A program made the position numbers and the translations under genes. Under the pieces are notes generated by a model. That model was not told the DNA's origin, did no database searches, and saw only the letters and a list, made by a program, of their open reading frames with translations. From NCBI GenBank assembly GCA_049340005.1, contig JBMPIY010000001.1: 64,000 bases of DNA; one strand, written 5' to 3'. Of the stretch, positions 55,517 to 64,000 are shown in pieces; the first letter of the stretch is position 1; each line of letters opens with the position of its first letter. This DNA comes from CAXBDP01 sp963974465. GTDB taxonomy: Bacteria; Bacteroidota; Bacteroidia; Cytophagales; Cyclobacteriaceae.

Positions 55517-56341
55517 ATGAAAAGTCTGAAATCATTATTTCTATCTGCCCTTTTTGTAGCCACTGGGCTTAGTGTTTCCGCTCAAAATGTAGAGGAAATT
55601 CTCAAAAACCACCGTGAAGTAATGGGCTTTGAAAATTGGGCAATGGTACAAACCATCATTCTTGAAGGTAAAACCATGGCGGGCAATTTTGAAATCCCTT
55701 ACAAAACCACCATTTATGGCAATAACCTGCGCAATGAAATCACAATGGGGCCAATGTCGCTTGTTCAGATAACTGATGGTACTAAAGGTTGGATGAATAA
55801 TCCCCAAAGCAGTGAGATTATTGAATTGCCTTTCGCGGCGGTTCAAGCCTTACAAGGAAGAGTAGATTTTGGTCTTGATTTGCTTAAAATAGCTGATTTA
55901 GAAAATTTAACTTTAGTAGGTACTCAAGAAATGGATGGCCTAACTGTTTATCAATTGAGATACGATACGCCAAGCTATCCACTTACAGATTTCTTCGTAG
56001 AATCTGAAAGTTTTGTCCTTTTGAGAAAAGATATTACTCGTGAATGGGAAGGTGAAAAAACAATAACACGCACAGATTACTCTGACTATAAACTAGTAAA
56101 TGGATTGCTAATCGCTCATAGCAGAAATGCTACAGTAGAAGGTGGTGCTAATGCAAGAAGAGGAGGAGCGGGAGGTCAATTTGGCGGCGGTCCTGGCGGT
56201 GGAAGAGGCCAAGGTGGTGGAGGCGGAATGGCCAACATGATCACCAATATGGCATCACGTGGTGGCAAAGATGTAATTACAAAATTGACTTTCAATGAGC
56301 AATTAGACGCTTCTCTTTTCGATAAGGATAAGTTGAAATAA
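55517..56341 (+). CDS. Secreted LolA-like protein with glycine-rich insert
   Basis: A 274-residue periplasmic protein with signal MKSLKSLFLSALFVATGLSVSAQ. The mature part resembles the LolA/outer-membrane lipoprotein-sorting fold (MVQTIILEGKTMAGNFEIPYKTTIYGNNLRNEITMGPMSLVQITDGTKGWM, TDFFVESESFVLLRKDITREWEG, TRTDYSDYKLVNGLLIAHSR). Residues 209-250 are a Gly/Arg-rich low-complexity stretch (RRGGAGGQFGGG, GGGRGQGGGGG) not typical of the family. It is divergent from the amidohydrolase operon; the 293-base gap between contains a TATATTTG (55447-55454) that could be a -7 element. Confidence 0.75.
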   Translation: MKSLKSLFLSALFVATGLSVSAQNVEEILKNHREVMGFENWAMVQTIILEGKTMAGNFEIPYKTTIYGNNLRNEITMGPMSLVQITDGTKGWMNNPQSSEIIELPFAAVQALQGRVDFGLDLLKIADLENLTLVGTQEMDGLTVYQLRYDTPSYPLTDFFVESESFVLLRKDITREWEGEKTITRTDYSDYKLVNGLLIAHSRNATVEGGANARRGGAGGQFGGGPGGGRGQGGGGGMANMITNMASRGGKDVITKLTFNEQLDASLFDKDKLK

Positions 56342-56353
56342 GAAATATTAATC

Positions 56354-57247
56354 TCAATCAAAATTGGAAAAGCGGAATGGGTATTCACCTAGCTCCGCTT
56401 TTTCTTTTAGCTTCAATTGTACCATTTGCTTGTCTTCCGGATAGGTAAACCCAAACCAATCTTTTCCTTCAGCCAAAACTTTTACGGCGATTTCATTCCT
56501 TTCAATTAGTTGATTAATCACAGTCGGAAATTGGAATTCACTCGATTGATCATCCTTGGAATCGGATAGGAATTCTTCAAATGCCACTTCCAATTTCGGA
56601 AAAATAGATGAGTTTAAAGCCCATAAATTCATGGAAACTAAAGCATTTTTATCCTCCCGCTTTTTTCCAAATTCCGGGTGTAATATAAATGGCCCATTAT
56701 CATCGTTTTGAATATTTGTGTGTTCTTGAATTGCCTGCAAGTTTCTATTTTCATCAATTTTACAAATGCCTCTATTTACACTTCCATTTTCAGACAATGT
56801 ATCATGTAATACATAAGGAACCATTGCGTAAAAATTTGAATCATTGTTCTTTATAAAAAACTCAGTTGCGGACAAAAAAGCTTCCTTTCCATAATAATCA
56901 TCAGCATTGATTACTATAAAATTTCCTTGGACAACATCCTTGGCTGATAATATTGCATGAGCTGTACCGTAGGGTTTTGCTCTATTTTTTCCTTGAGTCT
57001 GGATCACATATTCAATATTCAGTTGCTTAAACTTTGATGAAGAATAATAACTTCTCATTTGATCTTTAATCTCCTCTCGGATTACCAGAATCACCTTTTG
57101 AACACCAGCTTTTAGCGCATCATAGATATTAAATTCCAACAGCGTCTCATTGTTTGGACCAACCGGTTCCAATTGTTTCAATCTACCAAAGCGAGAGGAC
57201 ATGCCGGCGGCTAATATGACAAGGGAAATTTGGGAGCTTCTATTCAT
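56354..57247 (-). CDS. Nucleotidyltransferase family protein (sugar-phosphate NTP transferase type)
   Basis: A 297-residue GT-A-fold enzyme that activates a sugar phosphate with an NTP. The nucleotide motif LVILAAGMSSRFGRLKQLEPVG (9-30) and the metal-binding INADDYYG near residue 114 are clear, as is VSMNLWALN later. The sugar is unknown. It lies between two plus-strand genes and has no linked partner. Confidence 0.85.
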   Translation of the reverse strand: MNRSSQISLVILAAGMSSRFGRLKQLEPVGPNNETLLEFNIYDALKAGVQKVILVIREEIKDQMRSYYSSSKFKQLNIEYVIQTQGKNRAKPYGTAHAILSAKDVVQGNFIVINADDYYGKEAFLSATEFFIKNNDSNFYAMVPYVLHDTLSENGSVNRGICKIDENRNLQAIQEHTNIQNDDNGPFILHPEFGKKREDKNALVSMNLWALNSSIFPKLEVAFEEFLSDSKDDQSSEFQFPTVINQLIERNEIAVKVLAEGKDWFGFTYPEDKQMVQLKLKEKAELGEYPFRFSNFD

Positions 57248-57400
57248 TTGGGAAAACTATAAATTTTTAGCTGTAGAAAGAAATTACCTATATTTCGATT
57301 CATTGAGTTTCCTCTACCAAAAAACATTGACTCAATTGATGGAATCTGTATTCCAAACTAGCCTTTGATTAATTTTGTCTAGCAAACCTTAAATTTTAAA

Positions 57401-59194
57401 ATGAGCCTAAATATTCTTGACTGGTCGATCATTGCCGTTATTCTATTGATTTATTTGGCAATTGGCTTTTATACCTCTCGCACTGCTGGCAAAAATCTAA
57501 ATGAGTTTTTCTTATCTGGCAGAAATATGCCTTGGTGGCTTTTGGGAATTTCCATGGTTGCTACCACATTTAGCTCAGATACTCCCAATTTAGTCACGGA
57601 TATCGTTCGTAACGATGGTGTATCAGGCAATTGGGCTTGGTGGGCATTTTTGTTGACTGGGATGCTTACTGTTTTTGTATATGCAAGACTTTGGCGTAGA
57701 TCGGGAATTAGTACCGATTTAGAGTTTTATGAACTTCGCTACTCAGGTAAAGCAGCCTCTTTTTTACGTGGCTTTCGAGCGCTTTATTTAGGATTCTTCT
57801 TTAATATTTTCATCATCGCTACGGTGACTTTGGCAATGATCAAAATTGCTGGTGCATTGCTTAATACCGATCCGATTACCACGGTGGTGATAGCCTCTGT
57901 TATTACGGTAGCTTACAGTATGCTTGGTGGACTTAGAAGTGTGATTCTGACAGACTTCGTGCAATTTACCATTGCCATGGTGGGTGCTATTTGGGCGGCT
58001 TTTTATGTCGTGAATTTGCCTGAAGTAGGAGGGATTGACGCTGTGCTAAGTAATGTAAATGTGGTTGATAAATTATCCATGTTGCCCGATTTCAACAATC
58101 CTGACGTTTATATTCCTTTGATGATCATACCACTAGCTGTACAATGGTGGAGCGTTTGGTATCCCGGAGCTGAGCCGGGTGGTGGTGGCTATATTGCTCA
58201 GCGAATGCTCTCTGCTAAAAATGAAGACCATGCAGTAAAAGCAACTTTGCTTTTCAATGTGGCGCATTATGCATTAAGACCTTGGCCTTGGATTATTGTT
58301 GCTCTATGTTCATTAGTTGTATTCCCGGATATTGCTTCACTGAAATCGGCCTTTCCTGATCTACCGGATTCAGTAATTAAAGATGACTTGGCATATCCGG
58401 CGATGTTAGGGTTTTTGCCGGCTGGTTTGTTAGGATTGGTAGCTGCATCGTTGATTTCGGCATTTATGTCTACTGTTTCCACTCACCTCAATTGGGGCTC
58501 ATCTTATCTGGTAATTGACTTCTACAAAAGAATGCTTGATCCGAAAGCATCAGAAAAGAAACTGGTAATGCTTGGTAAATTATTCACCATTCTGTTGATG
58601 GTTTGTGCTGGAGTTTTGGCCTTATTTCTAGAAAGCGCAAAACAAGCCTTCAATTTATTGCTTCAAATTGGTGCGGGCACAGGCTTAATATTTATCCTTA
58701 GATGGTTCTGGTGGCGCATCAACGCCTTTAGCGAAATATGGGCAATGATCGTGTCTTTTGTACTGGCATTTTATTTCCAATTGGTGCACACCAAATTGGG
58801 TTTTGAGCCTATTCCAGACCACATGCAATTGATCTATGGAGTAGCGATTACAACTGTTGCTTGGCTTATTGCGACCTTTGCGACCAAGGCTGTAAACCCT
58901 AAAGTTCTTATAGAGTTTTGTGAGAAAATTAATCCAGGTGGCCCGGGTTGGAGGCATATTCAGAAAATGAGAATGACGAAACCGAAGCCCAAAAAAGCAT
59001 GGAGTGTGCCTTATGAAATTGCCGCAATGCTCACAGGTTGTGTGATGGTTTATGCGTTTTTATTTACCACAGGATCAATTATTTATGGCAATTATACTCA
59101 AGCTGGAGTTTTAGGCCTAATTGGCTTGCTTACGCTGTATATCTTAATTAGGCTTTGGAATAAAATAAGGAAATTAAGACAGGTTAGTTCTTAA
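57401..59194 (+). CDS. Sodium:solute symporter family transporter
   Basis: A 597-residue inner-membrane transporter with about 13-14 helices. The N-terminal SSS features are clear (DWSIIAVILLIYLAIGFYTSRTAGKNLNEFFLSGRNMPWWLLGISMVATTFSSDTPN). The segment SLISAFMSTVSTHLNWGSSYLVIDFYKR is the conserved helix-8 region with the Na+-site Ser/Thr residues. It is longer than the core family at the C-terminus. The substrate (sugar, amino acid or organic anion) cannot be decided. The 3' end overlaps the converging TPR gene by eleven bases. Confidence 0.88.
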   Translation: MSLNILDWSIIAVILLIYLAIGFYTSRTAGKNLNEFFLSGRNMPWWLLGISMVATTFSSDTPNLVTDIVRNDGVSGNWAWWAFLLTGMLTVFVYARLWRRSGISTDLEFYELRYSGKAASFLRGFRALYLGFFFNIFIIATVTLAMIKIAGALLNTDPITTVVIASVITVAYSMLGGLRSVILTDFVQFTIAMVGAIWAAFYVVNLPEVGGIDAVLSNVNVVDKLSMLPDFNNPDVYIPLMIIPLAVQWWSVWYPGAEPGGGGYIAQRMLSAKNEDHAVKATLLFNVAHYALRPWPWIIVALCSLVVFPDIASLKSAFPDLPDSVIKDDLAYPAMLGFLPAGLLGLVAASLISAFMSTVSTHLNWGSSYLVIDFYKRMLDPKASEKKLVMLGKLFTILLMVCAGVLALFLESAKQAFNLLLQIGAGTGLIFILRWFWWRINAFSEIWAMIVSFVLAFYFQLVHTKLGFEPIPDHMQLIYGVAITTVAWLIATFATKAVNPKVLIEFCEKINPGGPGWRHIQKMRMTKPKPKKAWSVPYEIAAMLTGCVMVYAFLFTTGSIIYGNYTQAGVLGLIGLLTLYILIRLWNKIRKLRQVSS

Positions 59195-60446
59195 CTCCGC
59201 ACAGTTTGATGGTCATTTCCTGAGCTTCACGCAAGCCCATATTTGCAGCGATTCTGAAGTCGCTACAGGCTTCGGCTAATTTACCGTTTTTCTGAAATGC
59301 AACGGCTCTATTGAAATGGTAAATGGGATTGGTAGAATCATAAAACAAAGCTAATTGGAATGCCTCAATTGCAGCCGTATAGTTTTCTAATTCGATGTGA
59401 TTATTACCCATTGCAGCCCATGCCGGAGCATGATCCGGTTGTAAGTTTATGGCCTCCAATAAATTCTCATTCGCTTCTGAATAGCGTTCCATTTTGGTAA
59501 GAACCAATGAGCGATTGAAGTAGTAAATTCCTTTATTTTCATCCAATTCAATAGCCCTATTTGCATTATCTAGCGCTTCCAAATAGTCACCTTGCTTGTA
59601 ATGCAAAATGCCCTTATTCATAAATACTTCAGCTATATCAGGAGATGTGGCTAATATTTCTTCATACAGTTTGAGAAGATCATCTTCGGTAACATCCTCA
59701 GTGCTCAATTGAAGCAAATTAAACTTTGCTTGCTCGTTGCTTGGGTTAATAATTAGCGCATTTTTCAAATCATCAGTAGCTGCTTTGATGTCACCTTTTG
59801 CCAATTGTACATCTGATCGACCAACCAAATAATGAGAATTTTCGGGCGATGACGAGACTAATTCCTGATAGTAAAGCAAAGACTCCTCATATCTATTCAA
59901 TTTCAAAAGTGTTTTAGCCTTCCATTCTTTAAATTCATTGACCCAGCTTACTGATGTATTGATGTCCTGCAATTGAGTGGCGCTATTCTCAGATGGAGTC
60001 CAGCCTTTAAACTGCACCATTCTAGTTTCCCTTACTGGAATTTGCTCTCCTTTTATAAAATCATCAAGTGCCGCTTCGAATTGCTTTTTATCATACCTGA
60101 TTTTACCTCTGTTCATATAGATTTCAGGCAATTCGAATTCATAGTGAACCAACAGATTGTAATAAATAAGAGCTTGATCAAAATCATTCAATGCTTCTGT
60201 GGTAAGCGCCAAACCAAACAATACCTCACCATTATCAGGGTATTCCTGTAACATTGCATTGTAGGCTTGGTACGCTGCTTCTAATTCTTGATTGTTGTAT
60301 AGCAGTCTAGCAGATTCTATTTGATCTTCGGGTGGACTTGGGAAAGTATTAGTAAGGCCTTGTGCTATAGATACTGAGTGTGAGAAAGCAACGATACAAA
60401 AAATTTGTAAGCAGCGCGTGAATAATGAATTATTAAGGTGGTACAT
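59184..60446 (-). CDS. Secreted tetratricopeptide-repeat protein
   Basis: A 420-residue protein from the ATG at 60446 (MYHLNNSLFTRCLQIFCIVAFSHSVSIAQ), which gives a good signal peptide; two upstream in-frame ATGs would spoil it. The rest is a solenoid of about ten TPRs (EVLFGLALTTEALNDFDQALIYYNLLVHYEFE, AEVFMNKGILHYKQGDYLEALDNANRAIELDENKGI, APAWAAMGNNHIELENYTAAIEAFQLALFYD). It probably acts as a periplasmic scaffold. It is divergent from the YkgJ-like gene with a 50-base gap. Confidence 0.85.
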   Translation of the reverse strand: MYHLNNSLFTRCLQIFCIVAFSHSVSIAQGLTNTFPSPPEDQIESARLLYNNQELEAAYQAYNAMLQEYPDNGEVLFGLALTTEALNDFDQALIYYNLLVHYEFELPEIYMNRGKIRYDKKQFEAALDDFIKGEQIPVRETRMVQFKGWTPSENSATQLQDINTSVSWVNEFKEWKAKTLLKLNRYEESLLYYQELVSSSPENSHYLVGRSDVQLAKGDIKAATDDLKNALIINPSNEQAKFNLLQLSTEDVTEDDLLKLYEEILATSPDIAEVFMNKGILHYKQGDYLEALDNANRAIELDENKGIYYFNRSLVLTKMERYSEANENLLEAINLQPDHAPAWAAMGNNHIELENYTAAIEAFQLALFYDSTNPIYHFNRAVAFQKNGKLAEACSDFRIAANMGLREAQEMTIKLCGVKN

Positions 60447-60496
60447 TTGCGGCATATTCACTAAACAATAATGCAGGGTAAAATAGTTGCCCATTT

Positions 60497-61096
60497 ATGC
60501 AATTACACCATAAAGTGAGGGCTGTAGAAAAGGTTTTTTCTAGTCTTCAAAAAGAGATAGAGTCGTTTCAAGGTGAGTCCGGACTATCATGTGTTGCCAA
60601 TTGTGGCTTTTGCTGTACCAAAGCCGATATCGAAGCTTCAGCGCTTGAATTTCTTCCTTTAGCCTATGCGCTCTATAAAAAAGGCGAAGCCATGAATTGG
60701 TATGAAAGAATGAAAGCTGATATCGATAATCCCACTTGCTCCATTTTTAGAAGTTTGAAAAATGCCGAAGACAAAGGTTTTTGTTCAAGCTATGCTTATA
60801 GAGGTCTAATTTGTAGATTGTTTGCATTCTCGGCTATTCGAGACAAATATGGAGAGAAGAGCTTTATTGTATGCAAACCACTGAAAACAGAAAAGGCAGA
60901 ATTGATCGCTGATATCAAGCAAGGAATAGCGGGAGGAATGAAAATCCCTATGATGAGCGATTACTATTACCAATTATATGCGATCGACGAAGCTATGGGC
61001 AGAGAAAGAATGCCTATCAATAGAGCCATTGTGAGAGCATTAGAAGAAGTGATGTTCTATTACGCATACAGAAAGCCACCAAAAATGGCTTCTTAG
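60497..61096 (+). CDS. YkgJ-family metal-binding (zinc/iron-chelating) protein
   Basis: A 199-residue cytoplasmic protein of the CxxCxxCC family. The N-terminal cluster is Cys32, Cys36, Cys39 and Cys40 (SCVANCGFCCTKADIE). More cysteines follow (PTCSIFR, GFCSSYAYRGLICRLF, IVCKPLK), as expected for a metal- or Fe-S-binding domain. No enzymatic role is known. A GCGGGAGG octamer encodes Ala-Gly-Gly in IAGGMK. Confidence 0.8.
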   Translation: MQLHHKVRAVEKVFSSLQKEIESFQGESGLSCVANCGFCCTKADIEASALEFLPLAYALYKKGEAMNWYERMKADIDNPTCSIFRSLKNAEDKGFCSSYAYRGLICRLFAFSAIRDKYGEKSFIVCKPLKTEKAELIADIKQGIAGGMKIPMMSDYYYQLYAIDEAMGRERMPINRAIVRALEEVMFYYAYRKPPKMAS

Positions 61097-61179
61097 GTTC
61101 GTTTTGCTAAAGTAAATAATTAGTGAAAACTAATAATTTTAGTAAATGATTTGAATACTAATTTTATTATCTTTCCGGC

Positions 61180-62544
61180 ATGTTTGCCATTGTAGATATT
61201 GAAACAACAGGAGGGAGGCCACAAGATGGCGGGATTACAGAAATTGCGATCATTCTGCATGATGGCAAGCAGATAATTGAAACCTACGAAACACTCATAA
61301 ACCCTCGACAAAATATTCCATCATTTATTACCGGCCTTACAGGTATTGATAATGAAATGGTGAAACAAGCTCCCTTATTCGAGGAAATTGCTGATGAGCT
61401 CAATCGTTTGCTTAATAATCGAATATTTGTTGCTCACAATGTGAATTTTGATCATTCATTCTTGAAGCAAAATTTTGAGGAGTTGGGCTATCCATTTAGC
61501 CCAAAGAAACTATGCACCGTAAAGTGGGCTAGAAAAGTAATTCCAGGTCTTAAATCCTACAGCTTAGGCAGGCTTTGTAGCGATTTGGATATTAGCATTG
61601 AAAATAGACACCGAGCTATGGGCGATGCTATGGCAACTGCCAAATTGGTGGAAATGCTCTACGACCAAGACCAAACCGGCCATTGGCAACAAATGAGTAA
61701 AGCCAACAATGGTATGTACCTCCCGCCATTAATCGACCAAGAGAAGATTCAATCCTTGCCTGAGGCTACGGGCATTTACTTTTTTCATGATGAAAAAGGG
61801 AAAATTATCTATGTCGGAAAAGCCAAATCTATCCGCTCCAGAGTGCGAAGTCATTTCACTGGAAAGGATGGACAAAAGAAGCAAGATTTACGAAGAAAAA
61901 TTGCCAATATCAGTTATGAAATTACAGGTAGTGAATTCATCGCATCGCTACATGAAGCTGCTCAAATCAAGAAATTTTTTCCAGAATTCAATAAAGCTCA
62001 AAAATTCCCGGATCCTAAATTCGGGATTTACAAATGGGTAGATCAGCAAGGATTTGAAAGACTGAGTTTATCCAAAGTTGTTAAAAATATGAAACCCGTG
62101 GCCAGCTTCACTTCATTCACCGAAATGCGATCGATGATTGGAAAAGCGAGCTTGGAATTACAGCTTTGCCCAAGACTTTGTGGCATGGAAGTAAAAGAAG
62201 GATTATGCGCTATGCATCAAGGAAATTGCCCAAAGATTTGTGTTCAAAGTGAGAATACAATCGAGCATAATCAACGCTTAAATGAATTTATAGCTTCTAA
62301 ATTCTATACAAATGAAAATGAAGTATTTATAGACAAAGGAAAAACCGATAATGAATTGAGCTTTGTCTTATTTCTCAATGGTGTTTACATCGGTTTTGGA
62401 TATATCCAATCTGATCATTTTCAGTTGGAATTAGCTCTACTCCAGCAACATTTGATTCCCCAAAAAGAAGACACAGAGATAAAAAGAATTCTTAAATTTT
62501 ATCGCCAAATATGGCCAGAGAAAAAGCGATTTGTATTGAAATAA
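61180..62544 (+). CDS. DnaQ-like 3'-5' exonuclease fused to a GIY-YIG (UvrC/Cho-like) nuclease
   Basis: A 454-residue DNA-repair protein. Residues 1-165 are a DEDDh exonuclease (Asp6 and Glu8 in VDIETTGG, the aspartate in HNVNFDH, the His and Asp in RHRAMGDAMATA). Residues about 195-275 are a GIY-YIG domain (GIYFFHDEKGKIIYVGKAKSIRSRVRSHFTG). Near residues 332-360 comes a cysteine cluster (CPRLCGMEVKEGLC, GNCPKICV) with spacing close to the Fe-S region of UvrC. It probably acts in nucleotide-excision-type repair like Cho. Confidence 0.9.
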   Translation: MFAIVDIETTGGRPQDGGITEIAIILHDGKQIIETYETLINPRQNIPSFITGLTGIDNEMVKQAPLFEEIADELNRLLNNRIFVAHNVNFDHSFLKQNFEELGYPFSPKKLCTVKWARKVIPGLKSYSLGRLCSDLDISIENRHRAMGDAMATAKLVEMLYDQDQTGHWQQMSKANNGMYLPPLIDQEKIQSLPEATGIYFFHDEKGKIIYVGKAKSIRSRVRSHFTGKDGQKKQDLRRKIANISYEITGSEFIASLHEAAQIKKFFPEFNKAQKFPDPKFGIYKWVDQQGFERLSLSKVVKNMKPVASFTSFTEMRSMIGKASLELQLCPRLCGMEVKEGLCAMHQGNCPKICVQSENTIEHNQRLNEFIASKFYTNENEVFIDKGKTDNELSFVLFLNGVYIGFGYIQSDHFQLELALLQQHLIPQKEDTEIKRILKFYRQIWPEKKRFVLK

Positions 62545-62588
62545 TTGCGAACTCCTCACATTAAAATATCTGCTTCGAAATCATTGAA

Positions 62589-64000
62589 TTAAGGTTTACT
62601 CACAATCGCTTCGTATAGTTTTTTGTCTCGATTGTAAAGATCATTTCGAAAATGCGTTTGTCCTTGCTGGTCGGTCCAGGCTGTGAGATAACCAATAAAA
62701 ACAGGTATTGGCTCAGGCAAGCGTACGATTTGCTCACGACCAAGATTCATTGCTGCTCTTATTTTCGTTTGATCCCAATTCAAGTCTTTCAATAGAATTT
62801 CCGCTAATTCAGCTGGATTTTGAATGCGAATACAGCCCGAACTCAATGCTCGATTGTCACGACTAAAAAGCTCGCGACTAGGCGTATCGTGTATATACAC
62901 ATTGTATGAATTTGGAAACATAAACTTCACCAAGCCAAGCGCATTTGCAGGTCCCGGAGCTTGACGAATCATATAAGGAAAATTCCTCCCGCTCACATTC
63001 GACCAATCTATAGAATTTGCAGAAACAGGTTTTCCGCTATAATCCAGCACTTGCATATTTTTTGAGCTCAAATAATTGATATCCTTTTTCACAGCAGGGA
63101 TTACATCATTTGCCAATATAGTAGGAGGGATGGTCCAAGTTGGACTAAATACCAAATGATCCATCTTCGCTTCAAATACAGGCGTGCTGCGGTATTCTCG
63201 GCCTACAATTGCACGTGTCGAAAACACGGTATCCTTATCCTGAATCATAAATACAGATTGATCAGCGATATTACAGACAATGAATTTTTGGCCAAAATCC
63301 CATGGCAGCCAACGCATTCTTTCAAGATTGATTTCCAATGACTTCACTAGGTCTTCATTAGGTAAATTGAGCAATGCCAAAGTACCCCCGCCAATTATAG
63401 CATCTTGATTTAAGCCATGTTGCTTTTGTAGCTTCTTAATTCCTTCCTGCATTTGTTCGTCATACAAGAATTGCTCTCTGTAATTATAGGGCTTTAGCAA
63501 GCCCATGATTACCAACCTTTGTCGAATTGATGGGACAACATCTGAAATACTATCCGGCCTAATGGTTTCCTTCGCTCGAATTTCTTCCATTTTAGGCAAT
63601 CTTTCTCTCAATCTAAACTCCCGCAAAGAAGCCATCATCGCTGGATACAAGGTATTTTGAGGATAAAATTTCTTGAGCATTTGATTTGGAGTCAAGCCTT
63701 GGGAAAGCATTATTTCCAATTGCTCATCCATATTCAAATCCGGTCTACGTCTTTGAATTTTCCATTCAGCATTTATCTTTTCGGGATTCACTTTTCCTTG
63801 GTACAAATGCGATGACATCATAAAAAACGCATCGGTGAATAGAATATCCAATTCAGCAATACTTAGCGGACTTTCAGTACCCTCCCGCATATCGGATGCA
63901 AGTCGAGCAAAAGCTCTTCTGATGGTTTTGAAATGATAATCTTCAGCTTGCAGGCCGTGCCATTGCATGCCTTCAATTTCTGCTATAAACATACTCGCTC
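62589..64000 (-). CDS. L,D-transpeptidase (YkuD/YcbB type), N-terminus outside window
   Basis: Periplasmic enzyme that makes 3-3 crosslinks in peptidoglycan. The frame stays open to the right edge (ASMFIAEIEGMQWHGLQAEDYHF), so the signal peptide and start lie beyond 64000; a Met codon at 63992 is internal. Visible parts are a scaffold domain, a peptidoglycan-binding segment near 63400-63540 (EGIKKLQKQHGLNQDAIIGGGTLALL) and the YkuD catalytic domain with HDTPSRELFSRDNRALSSGCIRIQNP, whose His and Cys are the active-site residues. Confidence 0.9.
   Translation of the reverse strand, partial: ASMFIAEIEGMQWHGLQAEDYHFKTIRRAFARLASDMREGTESPLSIAELDILFTDAFFMMSSHLYQGKVNPEKINAEWKIQRRRPDLNMDEQLEIMLSQGLTPNQMLKKFYPQNTLYPAMMASLREFRLRERLPKMEEIRAKETIRPDSISDVVPSIRQRLVIMGLLKPYNYREQFLYDEQMQEGIKKLQKQHGLNQDAIIGGGTLALLNLPNEDLVKSLEINLERMRWLPWDFGQKFIVCNIADQSVFMIQDKDTVFSTRAIVGREYRSTPVFEAKMDHLVFSPTWTIPPTILANDVIPAVKKDINYLSSKNMQVLDYSGKPVSANSIDWSNVSGRNFPYMIRQAPGPANALGLVKFMFPNSYNVYIHDTPSRELFSRDNRALSSGCIRIQNPAELAEILLKDLNWDQTKIRAAMNLGREQIVRLPEPIPVFIGYLTAWTDQQGQTHFRNDLYNRDKKLYEAIVSKP

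Overview
The window looks like chromosomal DNA of a member of the Bacteroidota, most likely of the Cytophagales type. The DNA is AT-rich. Genes lack clear Shine-Dalgarno sequences. The two best promoters match the Bacteroidota pattern TTG-N19-TAnnTTTG (before rpsO and before a tRNA-Thr). The primary sigma factor is the short form without region 1.1. Bacillithiol synthesis, a DUF349 protein, a membrane pyrophosphatase and the order miaB / sigma54-type activator / lptE / TPR-like / secG / groES-groEL all fit. This assignment is inference from gene content; no 16S gene is present.

Layout. 1-9.3 kb: 3' part of an LptF/LptG permease, rpsO, pnp, rpoD, trxB, an M23/LysM endopeptidase, bshB1, pdxH (opposite strand) and a YqgE/AlgH gene. 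9.3-12.7 kb: a DUF349 protein, tRNA-Thr and a Tat-exported dienelactone hydrolase. 12.8-14.5 kb: an accessory island with a REP-associated tyrosine transposase (RAYT) flanked by about 17 degenerate GCTCCTACGGAGC-type palindromes. 14.5-22.5 kb: a leftward housekeeping run (pabB, miaB, sigma54-type activator, lptE, TPR-like protein, secG, groES, groEL). 22.5-34 kb: YceI lipoprotein, gamma carbonic anhydrase, a BamA/TamA-like lipoprotein, a SpoU rRNA methyltransferase, a penicillin/AHL acylase, a PAS histidine kinase and a K+-dependent membrane pyrophosphatase. 34-46 kb: a frameshifted ligase-associated exonuclease, an SDR-DUF2867 protein, a propeller-like lipoprotein, a possible nuclease-fold protein, an acyl-CoA synthetase, trkA-trkH, an MscS channel and queA. 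46-57 kb: PepSY protein, menC, a trypsin-like protease, TerC, a sirtuin-ankyrin pair, three secreted amidohydrolase-family genes in one operon and a LolA-like protein. 57-64 kb: nucleotidyltransferase (partly before 57 kb), sodium:solute symporter, TPR protein, YkgJ-like protein, a DnaQ/GIY-YIG fusion and the 3' part of an L,D-transpeptidase. Both terminal genes run off the window.

The strongest unexplained signal is not a gene. The octamer GCGGGAGG (or its complement CCTCCCGC) occurs 37 times by my reading, about once per 1.7 kb, where base composition predicts fewer than one. It occurs in all reading frames and in unrelated proteins, mostly (26 of 34 genic copies) on the coding strand. It is absent from the rpsO-pnp-rpoD-trxB block and from groESL. 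It resembles E. coli Chi (GCTGGTGG) at 6 of 8 positions and could be the Chi of this lineage or another chromosome-organising motif.

Other points of interest are the RAYT/REP island with duplicated flanks, a sigma54-like promoter with three TGTCAG boxes before groES, two amidohydrolase paralogues that have lost their metal ligands beside one intact copy, and the frameshifted exonuclease.
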